Origin: Polyangiaceae bacterium
Lineage (GTDB): Bacteria > Myxococcota_A > Polyangia > Polyangiales > Polyangiaceae
Assembly (NCBI GenBank): GCA_025936115.1
Contig: JAICTZ010000001.1
Location: 186,001-250,000 of the forward strand
DNA: 64,000 bases
Reading direction: 5' to 3'
Position numbers and translations under genes: made by a program. Position 1 is the stretch's first letter. Every line of letters begins with the position of its first letter. Under the pieces are notes generated by a model. That model worked only from the letters and a program-made list of their open reading frames with translations. It ran no database searches and was not told the origin of the DNA. Shown in pieces: positions 52,494 through 61,097 of this stretch.

Positions 52494-52715
52494 TCAAGAG
52501 ACGAGGAGCGTCTTCTGCAAAACCGCTCCACGAGGGTTGTTCTTATAGCTGCCGATGAAACGCTCCAACATCTCACCGTGAGCAAGTCATTCGATCGCAT
52601 GCGCGAACGTATGCCCGTATTCCAGGACGACACCGAAGTGCTTTTCCGTCGGGTCCGTCTTCAATATCTCCAGCTTGGACACGATGATCTGACGACACGG
52701 ATCGTGGCCTTGCCG
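52494..52715 (-). pseudogene. Sugar-phosphate cyclase (dehydroquinate-synthase-like) remnant
   Basis: On the minus strand a frame from about 52,715 reads 'SKLEILKTDPTEKHFG', 'VVLEYGHTFAHAIE', then TGA (52587-52589), then 'LAHGEMLERFIGSYKNNPRG' and a stop at 52494-52496. GHTFAHAIE is the metal-binding motif of the dehydroquinate synthase/sugar-phosphate cyclase family. TGG (Trp) would fit where TGA stands. After HGEM the sequence jumps to what looks like the C-terminal part, so an internal piece is missing too. The N-terminal NAD-binding half is absent. This is a decayed fragment, not a gene. Confidence 0.6.
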
Positions 52716-53024
52716 CGATTGTCGGCTCGAACGCTCGAACATCGCGTTCGGCTCGTTCGCAATGTCGCGCTCCGGTCCCGCGGGCTCGGCGGACCGGGCC
52801 GCGAGACCCGACTCACCTTACGAAGTCGCTCCTTACGTCAGCGCGCGTCGCGCGCCGGGATTCCTCCGGTGCTCGGCTCCCTAGGCAAGCCTGCGCTCCT
52901 CGGGACCTCCGTGCGGAGACGAACGGCTCCACAGCTCGCCGTCCGTCGTGGTCCGTGAAATGTGCCGCTCGGTGCGAACCCGCCGCACTGCAGCTCGATG
53001 GGCGACGTGGTCCGCCGTCGGGTC

Positions 53025-53088
53025 AAGACGGTTCGAATCCCGCCCTTGCACCGGTTTCGGCATGGGCGGGAACGTTCCGAACCGTCTT
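53025..53088. other. Large imperfect hairpin beside tRNA-Ser
   Basis: AAGACGGTTCG (53025-53035) pairs exactly with CGAACCGTCTT (53078-53088), and inside it CCCGCCC (53039-53045) pairs with GGGCGGG (53064-53070), leaving an 18-nt loop. It lies 9 nt beyond the 3' end of the tRNA and could end tRNA transcription. One arm includes a tRNA-like T-loop (GGTTCGAATCCCGCC). Confidence 0.6.
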
Positions 53089-53097
53089 CGAACCTTG

Positions 53098-53185
53098 CGG
53101 AGAGGGCGGGATTCGAACCCGCGGTGGGCTTTTGACCCACGCCCGCTTAGCAAGCGGGTACCTTCGGCCACTCGGTCACCTCTCC
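53098..53185 (-). tRNA. tRNA-Ser, anticodon GCT
   Basis: This is an 88-nt cloverleaf on the minus strand. The acceptor stem GGAGAGG (5') pairs with CCTCTCC (3') plus discriminator G. The anticodon stem CCCGC/GCGGG holds the loop TTGCTAA with anticodon GCT at 53149-53151. The long variable arm (GTGGG/CCCAC) marks a class II serine tRNA. The T arm is GCGGG-TTCGAAT-CCCGC. CCA is not encoded. It reads AGC and AGU codons. Confidence 0.95.
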
Positions 53186-53345
53186 GGCTCCGCGTAGCGG
53201 CGGCCGCACCCTAGCCGGAGGAATCGAGCCGTCAAGCATGGAACGTCAGGCGCTCGGTTCGGTCTTTCGGCCAACCGCGCGGAAGCAGTGTCGAAACGGC
53301 TTCGGCTCGATCGCCGCCGGGCCGTACGTGGGGTAGGACGCCGCG

Positions 53346-54986
53346 GTGTTTTTGGCTGCGGCAGTCGCCATGGCGGCGGTCGGGCTCGGGCTCTTGCTCG
53401 GGCTCGGCTCGGCCGGCGGCTCGGTGGTCGTCGGGCCGCTGCGAACCTTCGCGTTCACAGCGGCGCTCGGCGTCGCGGTGACGCACCTGTTGCCCGAAGC
53501 GCTCGGCGAGCTCGGCGCGCCCGCGCTCTTGCTGTTCGCGGCGGCAAGCGTTGCTCCCGCCTGGGGCGTCGTCGTCCGCGAGCTCGCTGGTGTGCCGGCG
53601 AGTCACGGCCATGATCGCGCCGTGCTCGGCGCCGGTTACGCGGGGCTGCTCGTGCATCACGTGGGTGACGGACTCGGACTCGGCGCGTACAGCGAGCTAC
53701 CCGGCGGTCCGCTCGCGCACGCCGATGTCCTCGCGGCGCTCGCCGTCCACACGGTTCCGCTCGTCGCCGTCGTCACGCTCGCCTTCCGCGCTCAGCGCGG
53801 CGCGCGCGCGGCGGTCGAACGCGCCCTCGGACTCGCCGTAGCGAGCGTCGGCGGCGTCATGCTCTCCGGCTCCGTCCCCGCCGCCTTCACGCAATCGCTC
53901 TCGGCGTGGATCGCCGCCGGCGTCGCCGGACTGCTGCTCCACGTCGTCACCCACGATCTCGGACGCGATCTACCGGCAACTCCCGTCGCGCGCCTCACCG
54001 ATTGGGCAGCCGCCGCACTCGGCTTCGTCACGAGCACACTCGGCGCCGATGCCGACCTCCAAACACTCCGCGCCTCCCTGCTCCACGCCCTCACGACAGG
54101 AGCGCTCCAGGGCGCATTCGCCATCGCTCTGAGTCTCGCTGCGGCGCTCCTCGTCGCCCGTTCCTCCGCACGGCGCCGACTCGCTGCTCTCCCCCAACCT
54201 GCCGCCGCACTCGACGGTGCAGTCTTGGCCGCCAATTTAGCCAATGTTCCTTTTGGCATTTTTTTTGGTTTGGGCACGGCACTGACCGGCTCGCTAACTT
54301 CCCTGCTCTCAGGGCACCGGCTCGAAAACACCCATTCCCACTCCCCTCACCCGCTCACCCGCACTCCTCCCGACGCGCACTCCCACACCGACGACGCGCA
54401 CTCCCACACCGATGGCGCGCACTCCCATGTCCACGCACACGTCGCCGACGCCACGCCCCCGCCCTCCTCACCTGTTCACATCGACTCGCGCGCCCCATTC
54501 GCGACTGCCACGACGCTCCTCCGCGAACCCATCGCCTGGGCGCTGACGGGACTCGTCCTCTACGCGCTCCTCTCGGCATCGCTCGGCCCCGACGCTCTCG
54601 CACGGCTAGGTCTGCCCCTCGCACTCGCCGGCGCCGCGGTTTGTGGACTACCGCTCACGCTCCCACCCATCACCGCCGTCTTGATCGCTGCTGCGGTCTG
54701 GCAACACGGACTGTCGTTCGAGGCTGCCCTCGCGTTTGCCGTCATGGCTTCATTGCGCGCCCCGAAGCGCGTCGCCGAGCTCCTCCTCGCGGTCGTCGCT
54801 GCAGTCAGCGTGGCATGCGTCGCCGGCCTCTTCGATGCCGCCCAGCGTTTCGCGCCGCTCGCCGTTCCGCTCCCGCTCGGCGCGCTCGCACTCGCGCTCG
54901 TCATTGCCGCGACGGCCGCCGCGGCGTGGGCCCACGGCATTCGCGGCCTCTTTGCAGGCGTCTTCCACTCACACGACAGCGCCTGA
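53346..54986 (+). CDS. ZIP-like metal transporter or permease with His-rich loop
   Basis: The start is GTG 53346; ATG 53370 is an alternative. About 546 residues, with 12 or more hydrophobic segments. The N-terminal half recalls ZIP transporters: 'THLLPEALGEL' near residue 46, 'LVHHVGDGLGLGAY' near 102-115 (HxxxDG-like) and 'AVHTVPLVAVVTLAF' near 135. Residues 330-365 are a loop with about ten His in repeated 'DAHSHTD' units, a likely zinc or other metal sensor. The C-terminal third is a further membrane block reminiscent of SO_0444-type permeases, but without their Cys motif. Metal transport is likely. Direction and ion are not known. Confidence 0.6.
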   Translation: MFLAAAVAMAAVGLGLLLGLGSAGGSVVVGPLRTFAFTAALGVAVTHLLPEALGELGAPALLLFAAASVAPAWGVVVRELAGVPASHGHDRAVLGAGYAGLLVHHVGDGLGLGAYSELPGGPLAHADVLAALAVHTVPLVAVVTLAFRAQRGARAAVERALGLAVASVGGVMLSGSVPAAFTQSLSAWIAAGVAGLLLHVVTHDLGRDLPATPVARLTDWAAAALGFVTSTLGADADLQTLRASLLHALTTGALQGAFAIALSLAAALLVARSSARRRLAALPQPAAALDGAVLAANLANVPFGIFFGLGTALTGSLTSLLSGHRLENTHSHSPHPLTRTPPDAHSHTDDAHSHTDGAHSHVHAHVADATPPPSSPVHIDSRAPFATATTLLREPIAWALTGLVLYALLSASLGPDALARLGLPLALAGAAVCGLPLTLPPITAVLIAAAVWQHGLSFEAALAFAVMASLRAPKRVAELLLAVVAAVSVACVAGLFDAAQRFAPLAVPLPLGALALALVIAATAAAAWAHGIRGLFAGVFHSHDSA

Positions 54987-55003
54987 CGGCCTGACGAGCC
55001 GAC

Positions 55004-55030
55004 GGGCGCGCCGAGGTCCCTTCGGCGCCC
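55004..55030 (+). terminator. Terminator-like hairpin after transporter gene
   Basis: GGGCGCGCCGA (55004-55014) pairs with TTCGGCGCCC (55021-55030) with a 2-nt bulge, 18 nt after the transporter stop. There is no U-tract. Confidence 0.45.
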
Positions 55031-55160
55031 AGCACGCGGCGGACTCGACGCACACCGCACGCCGCAGACTCGACGTGGTCGACGCACTCGGCACGAAGCC
55101 CCGCTTGCAACGGCTACGGCTAAAACTGGATCCACAATTTTCCCCACCCGACCCCGTTTC

Positions 55161-55365
55161 GACATATATGTGCCAAATTCAAGATTGAGAGCCATGGTCC
55201 GATCCCTCGTCGCGAATCAACGGGGCGCGGACTCGTGACGGACCCGAGTTCCGACGCCTGATGCTCGCTTCGGGAGCAATGACCGCGTCGGCCATCATGG
55301 CCATTTTAGGCGACATGACCGCTTGAATGCGTGAGGGAGCTTCGGTTCAGTGAGGGGCGCCTGGC
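55161..55365. repeat. Degenerate duplicated element, copy A
   Basis: Its head shares a run of about 35 bases (TGCCAAATTCAAGATTGAG, then AGCCATGG) and CGATCCCTCGTCG with copy B. Its tail shares GACATG, CTTGA and GCGTGAGGGAGCT with copy B. The middle is diverged and shorter. On the minus strand the head would read MALNLEFGTYM. Confidence 0.65.
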
Positions 55366-55580
55366 CGCGGGATCGGGAGTGTTCTGAAGAACACGCGCCA
55401 GTGGGCGTCACGCTGCCACTGCAGGCCCGAGTAGCTGGCGTCGAGAACAGCGGTGACGAAGGGCCTGCGGTCGTTCCACGGCAGGTGCCCGACTCTGCGA
55501 ACGCGGACGCGCTGGTCTGATCTGTTACCCATGTCTCTAACTCGGACCCAGCCACAAGTCCCCCCCATTCGACGCACTCC

Positions 55581-55835
55581 GAATATATATGCCAAATTCA
55601 AGATTGAGAGCCATGGCCGGATCCCTCGTCGCCAAATCCGTGGGGGGAACGGAGCGGACCGGAGCAGACCGGACTTCTGCTGCGTGAGCCGCTTCGGCGA
55701 TTTCCTCCCGGCTCTGCCCGACCGCCAGGGATCCTGCCGGCGGGATGGCCACGTCGGGCTTCATGGACGCCTCAGGGGACATGGCTTGAGAGCGTGAGGG
55801 AGCTGCGGGTTCCGTGAAGGCGCGTGGCAGCGGCC
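55581..55835. repeat. Degenerate duplicated element, copy B
   Basis: Same head and tail as copy A, 420 bases downstream in the same orientation, with about 50 extra bases in the middle. On the minus strand an open frame crosses it (… TRDPAMALNLEFGIYI), which suggests both copies derive from a coding or mobile element. No transposase motif is visible. Confidence 0.65.
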
Positions 55836-56206
55836 GCGATGGCCGCGTGGGAAGCCGTGCTCGTCGAGCGGCTTGCGCGTGATGCAAGCTTCGCTGCGTG
55901 ATGGGCGCTCCCGGTGTGGACTCGTTCATGTCCTTCCCGCTTCGAGTGAATGGAACGCACATTCACCCGCGACAACTGCTCGCCTCGAGCAGCGACGTGC
56001 TCGGGCCGCGGTTGCGTGCGATGGGTTCGCCGACCGCGAGCATTCGCGGAGATGGCGCGTAGCGTCACATGCCGTGCGCCGGGAGCCTCCTCCTGAGCAC
56101 GCGCAGGCCGAAGGTCGAGCATGCGATTTGGAGGAGGCAAGCCCCTCGCAGCGCCGCAGGCGCGAGAAGGGCGGGTGGAGGCAACCCTCGAAGGACTCGC
56201 GCCGCG

Positions 56207-56365
56207 TCAGTGCACGTCCCGCGCGTACGCCGCGACCACGCTCGCTCCCGGGCGACTCAATGTACGTCCCGCGCGTACGCCGCGACCGCGCTCGCCGGGC
56301 GACTCAGTGTACGTCTAGCCCGTACGCCGCGACCACGCTCGCGCCCGGGCGACTCAGTGTACGTC
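56207..56365. repeat. Tandem repeat, about 50 bp, three copies plus the 3' end of sppA
   Basis: Units start with TCAGTGTACGTC-like sequence at 56207, 56257, 56304 and 56354, giving periods of 50, 47 and 50. The first two contain the palindrome GCGTACGC, and the unit ends in CCCGGGCGAC or a variant. The fourth start is the stop codon and last codons of sppA, so the array seems to have grown from the gene's 3' end. Confidence 0.8.
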
Positions 56366-58192
56366 GAGCGCGTACGGCAACGCGGCGACGACGGCTTCGC
56401 CCATGAAGAGCGGCGAGAGCGACGCGACGAACGGGCGCAGTGCTTCGGGCACGGCGTCGAGGGCGATGGTGCGGCGAGCTTCGTAACGCGCGAGCGCTGC
56501 GGCGATGCGCGCCGTGTCGACGCGCGTCGCGTCGGCTTCGTCGTCGTCGCTCAGGTTCAGCATGTCGAGGATGCTCTCGGAGCCGCCCTCGACGGTGACG
56601 GCGCTGTCGGCGGCGACTTTGCCGAGCGCGCGCGCTTCGACGATCGCGTCGTTCAGGCCGCCGATTTGATCGATCAGGCCGCGCTCGAGGCCTTGCGGCG
56701 CGCTCCAGATGCGGCCTTCGGCGCTCACGAGCACCTTTTCCGCGGGCATTTTGCGGCCCTCGGCGACGCGCGCGATGAAGAGGTCGTAGATGCCTTGCAT
56801 GAGCGAGCGCACGCGAGCGCGCGTCTCGTCGTTCCACGGGATCATCGGCGAGAGGTAGCCCGCGCGCTCGGCGGCGCCCTCGGCGTGGCTCGCCGGGAAC
56901 GTGTACGTCGAGACTCCGAACTCTTTGAGCGCCGGCGAAAACACGAGCTTGCCGCCGAACACGCCGATCGAGCCGACGATGCTCGACGGCTCCGCGTAAA
57001 TCTTCTGCGCGCCCGAGGCGATGTAGAACCCGCCGCTCGCCGCCATGCTGCCGACCGACGCGAGCACCGGCTTCTTTTTGCGCAGGTTCATGAGCTCGTG
57101 CCAGATGAGGTCGCTCGCGAGCGGCGAGCCGCCCGGCGAATCGATGCGGATGACGACGCCTTTGACTGCGTCGTTGTGCGCGAGCTTCGCGAGCACTTTG
57201 ACCATGGACTGCGAGGTGATGCCGCCGCTCGCGAAGGGGCCGCCCGCGCTCGTGCTGATCGCGCCCTGCATCGGGACGACGGCGACGTGCGGCGAGGTCG
57301 TTTCGTTGTCGCTGCCGATGAGCGTGCGGACGATTTCACCGAGATCGAGGCCGCGCTTGCCGCCGGCATGTGGCCCGTAGACGGCTTCCGTCGCGGTCGT
57401 CTTGCCCAAGCGATGCGCCTCGGCGACGGCGTCGGAGGCGTAGCCGAGCTCGTCGACCAGGCCGTGCGCTTTCGCTTCGGGGGGACTCCAGGGCCCGAGC
57501 TCGAGCGCGGCTCTGGCGTCCGGCTTCACGGCGAGCGCGAGCCAGCCGTCGCGAATCGAGCCGAGCGCGCTGTCGAGCGCCTCACGCGCTTCGGGGCTCG
57601 GGCCGTCTTGGAGCAGCGGTTCCGGGCCGCTCTTGAACTTGCCGACGTGCAAGAAGTCCACTTCGATCTTCAGGCGATCGAGCAGGCTCTTCATGTAGAC
57701 GACTTGGGCGCCGAGGCCGACCGTCTCGGCTTCGCCCGCGGCGCCGAGGTAGCGGCGCGTGCAGGCGCGTTGAACGAAGGCGGCGGTCGCGTTCGAGAGT
57801 CCGTCGGCGTGGCAGACGACGGGCACGCCTTTTTTGACGAAGCGCGCGAGCAGGCCGCCGATTTCCTGCGCCTGCGCGAGGTCGAGCCCGCCGTCGCCGA
57901 GACGCACGAACACGCCGGCCGTCGTGCTCGCGTCGAGGCCCTTTTCGAGCGCGCGCACGAGCCCGGTGTACGTGCGTGACGCGGGCATCGCGAACAAGCC
58001 GCCCCCGAGCGCTTCGGGCGCGCCTGCCGTCAGATCGAGCTCGATGACGCGCGCTTCTTTCTTGCCGGGTCGCGTCGAGCCCTCCTCGTTCGGCCCCGAC
58101 GAGCGGTGGCGCGTCGAGCACGCGAGAGCGCACGGCAAGAGCAACGCAGCCGCACGGCGGCGCCATATCCCGCGACCAAGCTTCGATTTCAC
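56354..58192 (-). CDS. sppA: Signal peptide peptidase SppA, 67-kDa type
   Basis: The start is GTG 58192, which overlaps the stop of the upstream gene by 2 nt (GTGA); the open frame extends further up but only through that gene. 612 residues. The N-terminus is a signal sequence with a lipobox-like CALAC. It has the two tandem SppA domains of the E. coli type: the first gives the general base Lys in 'HVGKFKSGPEPL' (K187), the second the nucleophile Ser in 'GSMAASGGFYIASG' (S386). It degrades leftover signal peptides in the membrane. It is translationally coupled to a zinc-ribbon/TPR gene. Confidence 0.9.
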   Translation of the reverse strand: MKSKLGRGIWRRRAAALLLPCALACSTRHRSSGPNEEGSTRPGKKEARVIELDLTAGAPEALGGGLFAMPASRTYTGLVRALEKGLDASTTAGVFVRLGDGGLDLAQAQEIGGLLARFVKKGVPVVCHADGLSNATAAFVQRACTRRYLGAAGEAETVGLGAQVVYMKSLLDRLKIEVDFLHVGKFKSGPEPLLQDGPSPEAREALDSALGSIRDGWLALAVKPDARAALELGPWSPPEAKAHGLVDELGYASDAVAEAHRLGKTTATEAVYGPHAGGKRGLDLGEIVRTLIGSDNETTSPHVAVVPMQGAISTSAGGPFASGGITSQSMVKVLAKLAHNDAVKGVVIRIDSPGGSPLASDLIWHELMNLRKKKPVLASVGSMAASGGFYIASGAQKIYAEPSSIVGSIGVFGGKLVFSPALKEFGVSTYTFPASHAEGAAERAGYLSPMIPWNDETRARVRSLMQGIYDLFIARVAEGRKMPAEKVLVSAEGRIWSAPQGLERGLIDQIGGLNDAIVEARALGKVAADSAVTVEGGSESILDMLNLSDDDEADATRVDTARIAAALARYEARRTIALDAVPEALRPFVASLSPLFMGEAVVAALPYALDVH

Positions 58193-60612
58193 GGCGCCTT
58201 CACTCCCGGTAAATCCGACGTGTCGATCTCGGGCCGCGTGGGCGCAGGCGAGTCCGTGGACGTCGCTGTCGTCGTCGCGCTCGGCGTCGGCGATCCGCTG
58301 CTCGACGACGAGCCGCCCGAACGCTCCGCCTCGTTGATGCGCGCTTGCGCTCGCATCCCGTAGTCCGTGGACGGCCCCACCTGCTCGATCACGCGCCGAT
58401 AATAACCGAGCGCGGCTTGGTGATCGCCCGCCGCCCACTTCTGATCACCCATCGCCATGAGCGCTGGTAGATAGCTCGGGTTGATGCCGAGCACACGCCC
58501 GTAGAGCTCCTGCGCGGTCGCGGTGTCGCCACGGCGGCGCGCCACGTCCGCGAGGCCGGCGATGGCTTCGGTGTTCCCCGGCTGCTCGTCCAGCACGGTT
58601 TGGTAGAGGAGCCGCGCGTGCTCGAGCTCGCCGCTCGACACCGAACGCGCCGCTTGCGTCAGCTGCCAGCGGAAGTCGCCGGGCGGCGCCGCCTCGCTCG
58701 AGGTGCCCGCGCGGCTCGAACCCGCGCTCGGGCTCGCTGCGCCGGCCGTCGCGTTCGTTGCCGTCGCGTTCGTTGCCGTCGCGTTCGTTGCCGTCGCGTT
58801 CGTCGCCGTCCCGGACGGCGCCGCAGCGGCCCCGCCGTCGAGCGGCGCGCTGAAACGACCGACGAACGCCTTGAGCTCGGCAGCGAGCGGGTGGCGGCGC
58901 TCCGCGGCGTTCACCTTGGCGAGCTCCGTCTCGGCTTCGACGCCGCGCCCGGCGCGCACGAGCGCGTAGATCAACGCCGCGCGCGCGCGCATCGCCTCGT
59001 GCTCGGAAACCGCCGCGGCGCGCAGACGATCGATGACGGTGCCGAAGGCGGGCGCGGCTTCCGACAAATCGAGCGCGGCGAGCACGTAGGCATTTTGCGG
59101 ATCGCTCGCGTTCGCAGCGATCGGCGCGATCCACTCGCGGGCCTTGCTGCCGTCGCCGGCAATGCGCATGGCGTCGATACGCGCGCGAATCACGACCGGA
59201 TCGTCGGCGGCGACGGCGAACGCCGCGTCCGACGCTTGCCGTGCTTTGGCCGCACGCTCGCCGAGCTCTCGGGTCGTCTCTTGCACGAGGTCCTTCGACG
59301 TCGGATCGAGCAGGCGCAGCTTGAGCCAGAACAAGTCCGCGCGCGCCACGGCGACGCGCGCGAACGCCGCGAGCACCGCCGGATCGCGCGGGGCGAGCGC
59401 CTGCGCTTTCACGAACTCGGCCTCGGCCGTGTTGTAGTCGGCCCGGTCGAGCAGGCGCGTGCCTTCTTGCAAGAACGCCGTCGTCCGAGCGTCGCGCCGC
59501 ACTGGCTCGGCCTTGCGGCCCGTCGAGAGCCGGACGAGATACTGCCGCCCAAGCGTGGCGGCCAGCAGCGCTACCACCGCGATGAAGACGACTCCCGCGA
59601 TCCAGCGCGAGCGAGCGCGGCGCGAAGGATCGGCGTGCTCGAGGCCCAGGTCGTCGTACGACGACAGGTGCTCGCGCGTCGAAATCGGCGCGGGTACCGG
59701 CGCGGGTGCGGCTCGAGGTGACGACGGCACCGGGGCGAGCGGCGCACCGCCGAACTCGTCGTCTTCCACCGACGGCAAGAGCTCGGGCGGCGGCGGAACC
59801 GGCAGCGTGGCGTCGAAGTCCGGCAGCGGACCCGGACGCGTATCGACGTGCGGCGCCGGCCGCGCGACGACCTCGCCACCGCCAAATGCCTGCGGGGCGG
59901 CGCCCGGCCCCGGTCGCGGCGGCGGTGGCGAAGCGGCGGGCAACGTCGTGTCGAAGCTCGGCGGTCGCGATTCCATCCGCAGCGTGCTCCCCTGACCCAC
60001 GGCCCTCGACGCGTCAGCGGCATTACCGAGGGGCGGCGCGGACGGGTTGCGTTCCGTCACTGCGTCCACCTCGCCGTCATTGCGGAGCACACGCGACGGG
60101 ACGGCTTGCTGTTCGAAGTCGCGCGCGACTCGGCCCGAGGCGCGCGCTGCCTCGCGCACGGCGTCGGTCGGCAGCCCGAAACCACGCCGCGTGGCGTGGG
60201 CTCGCAGATCTTGCGGCCGCGGTGCACCGCTCGGCGGCGGTGCGATGCCGTGGATCGTCCGCGGGGCACTCTGCATGCCGCGCGGCGCCCCCGACGCGCT
60301 CGTGAAGAACGGCTCGAGCTCGGGAATCGAGCCGAGCGGCCTCGACGGCTGATTGCCGCGCGAGAGCAGATCCTTCGGCCCGACCTGCCGATCCCCGATG
60401 GCGCGCTGCAAGTCGCGAAGTGACGTATAGACGAGCTCCCGGCCGCTCATCGTGTGCACGACCCAGCGCTCGGGCGGAGCCGCCTGCGAGCGTTCCGGAT
60501 AGATCTTGAACTGATAGCCGCAGTTCGTGCACTGCACGGTCGTTCCCCGATCCGAGATCAACGCGTCATCGAACTCGTAATCGGTCGAGCAGCGGTTGCA
60601 TCGGACGTCCAT
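58189..60612 (-). CDS. Zinc-ribbon, GYF-like and TPR membrane protein
   Basis: This 807-residue protein starts at ATG 60612. Residues 1-40 are an MJ0042-type zinc ribbon (CNRCSTDYEF…CTNCGYQF). Residues 48-105 ('WVVHTMSGRELVYTSLRDLQRAIGDRQVG', 'LGSIPELEPFF') resemble GYF-like domains found with it in myxobacteria. A long Pro/Ala-rich linker follows, then a membrane helix near residue 345 (WIAGVVFIAVVALLAATLG) and TPR repeats to the end. A (NATAT)4 tract from a 15-bp repeat (58,750-58,805) splits the TPR part. The C-terminal TPRs would lie outside the cytoplasm. The role is probably a scaffold. Confidence 0.75.
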   Translation of the reverse strand: MDVRCNRCSTDYEFDDALISDRGTTVQCTNCGYQFKIYPERSQAAPPERWVVHTMSGRELVYTSLRDLQRAIGDRQVGPKDLLSRGNQPSRPLGSIPELEPFFTSASGAPRGMQSAPRTIHGIAPPPSGAPRPQDLRAHATRRGFGLPTDAVREAARASGRVARDFEQQAVPSRVLRNDGEVDAVTERNPSAPPLGNAADASRAVGQGSTLRMESRPPSFDTTLPAASPPPPRPGPGAAPQAFGGGEVVARPAPHVDTRPGPLPDFDATLPVPPPPELLPSVEDDEFGGAPLAPVPSSPRAAPAPVPAPISTREHLSSYDDLGLEHADPSRRARSRWIAGVVFIAVVALLAATLGRQYLVRLSTGRKAEPVRRDARTTAFLQEGTRLLDRADYNTAEAEFVKAQALAPRDPAVLAAFARVAVARADLFWLKLRLLDPTSKDLVQETTRELGERAAKARQASDAAFAVAADDPVVIRARIDAMRIAGDGSKAREWIAPIAANASDPQNAYVLAALDLSEAAPAFGTVIDRLRAAAVSEHEAMRARAALIYALVRAGRGVEAETELAKVNAAERRHPLAAELKAFVGRFSAPLDGGAAAAPSGTATNATATNATATNATATNATAGAASPSAGSSRAGTSSEAAPPGDFRWQLTQAARSVSSGELEHARLLYQTVLDEQPGNTEAIAGLADVARRRGDTATAQELYGRVLGINPSYLPALMAMGDQKWAAGDHQAALGYYRRVIEQVGPSTDYGMRAQARINEAERSGGSSSSSGSPTPSATTTATSTDSPAPTRPEIDTSDLPGVKAP

Positions 60613-60737
60613 GCCGGGCTCGGGAAAGCACGGTCACGCTAGCACGACCCCGCTCGCCCACACGGCCCGGCCAGTGACGCATTTGGTCGCTCCGGCCGCC
60701 CCTGCTAGGCTTCTGCCGCGCGGCATCGCGCCTCTCC

Positions 60738-61085
60738 ATGCTGCGACCATCCCACGCACTCTGGCTCATCGGTCCGAGCGTCTTCTTCGGCGGCTGCCCC
60801 ATGTACCCGAGCGGTTGCGAGTCCGACCAAGACTGCGATTACGCCTACGTCTGCAGCGCGTCGCAGCAATGCGTCCCCTACGACGAGGGCACACCGGGCC
60901 CGGGCCCGGACCGCTGCCACACCACGAGCGACTGCGAGCCCGGCCTCGTGTGCGACGCGTACGATCGCTGCGTAGCGCCGGGAGAGGGCGGAGCTAGCGG
61001 AGCCGGCGGCGCAAACGACGGCGAAGGCGGCGCAACCACGACCGCTGGCGAGTCCGGCGCCGGAGCGGCCGGCTCGGCGCGCTGA
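60738..61085 (+). CDS. Small Cys-rich lipoprotein
   Basis: This 115-residue protein starts at ATG 60738. The signal peptide ends in FGGC. The mature part has eight Cys in two similar units, 'CESDQDCDYAYVCSASQQC' and 'CHTTSDCEPGLVCDAYDRC', a disulfide module common in myxobacterial lipoproteins, then a Gly/Ala/Thr-rich tail. It is divergent from the zinc-ribbon gene, with 125 nt for promoters. The function is unknown. Confidence 0.75.
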   Translation: MLRPSHALWLIGPSVFFGGCPMYPSGCESDQDCDYAYVCSASQQCVPYDEGTPGPGPDRCHTTSDCEPGLVCDAYDRCVAPGEGGASGAGGANDGEGGATTTAGESGAGAAGSAR

Positions 61086-61097
61086 CTTACGGCGCGC

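Larger units (their letters stand above)
54987..56353. other. Gene-poor region with repeats
   Basis: This stretch of 1367 bases lies between convergent genes. It holds a terminator-like hairpin near its start, two copies of a degenerate 200-250-bp element, and an array of 50-bp repeats next to sppA. Minus-strand frames are open across both element copies (for example 55,537-55,962) but show no family motif. The part from 55,840 to 56,200 shows nothing recognisable. It looks like old mobile or duplicated DNA. Confidence 0.5.

Noticed and set aside
52578-52958. Plus-strand frame of 126 codons
   Set aside because: It overlaps the antisense of the cyclase remnant, whose GHTFAHAIE motif is on the minus strand; the plus-strand product is Arg/Leu-rich with no motif.
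53020-53050. Second tRNA suggested by GGTTCGAATCCCGCC
   Set aside because: The T stem does not pair well, no acceptor partner or anticodon arm could be found upstream, and the stretch is better explained as one arm of a hairpin.
55347-55962. Minus-strand frames across the duplicated element
   Set aside because: No family motif or RBS and the middle part is not conserved between copies; reported as repeats rather than as genes.
56207-56365. CRISPR array
   Set aside because: Units are back to back without unique spacers, only three or four copies exist, and no cas genes are nearby; it is a plain tandem repeat.
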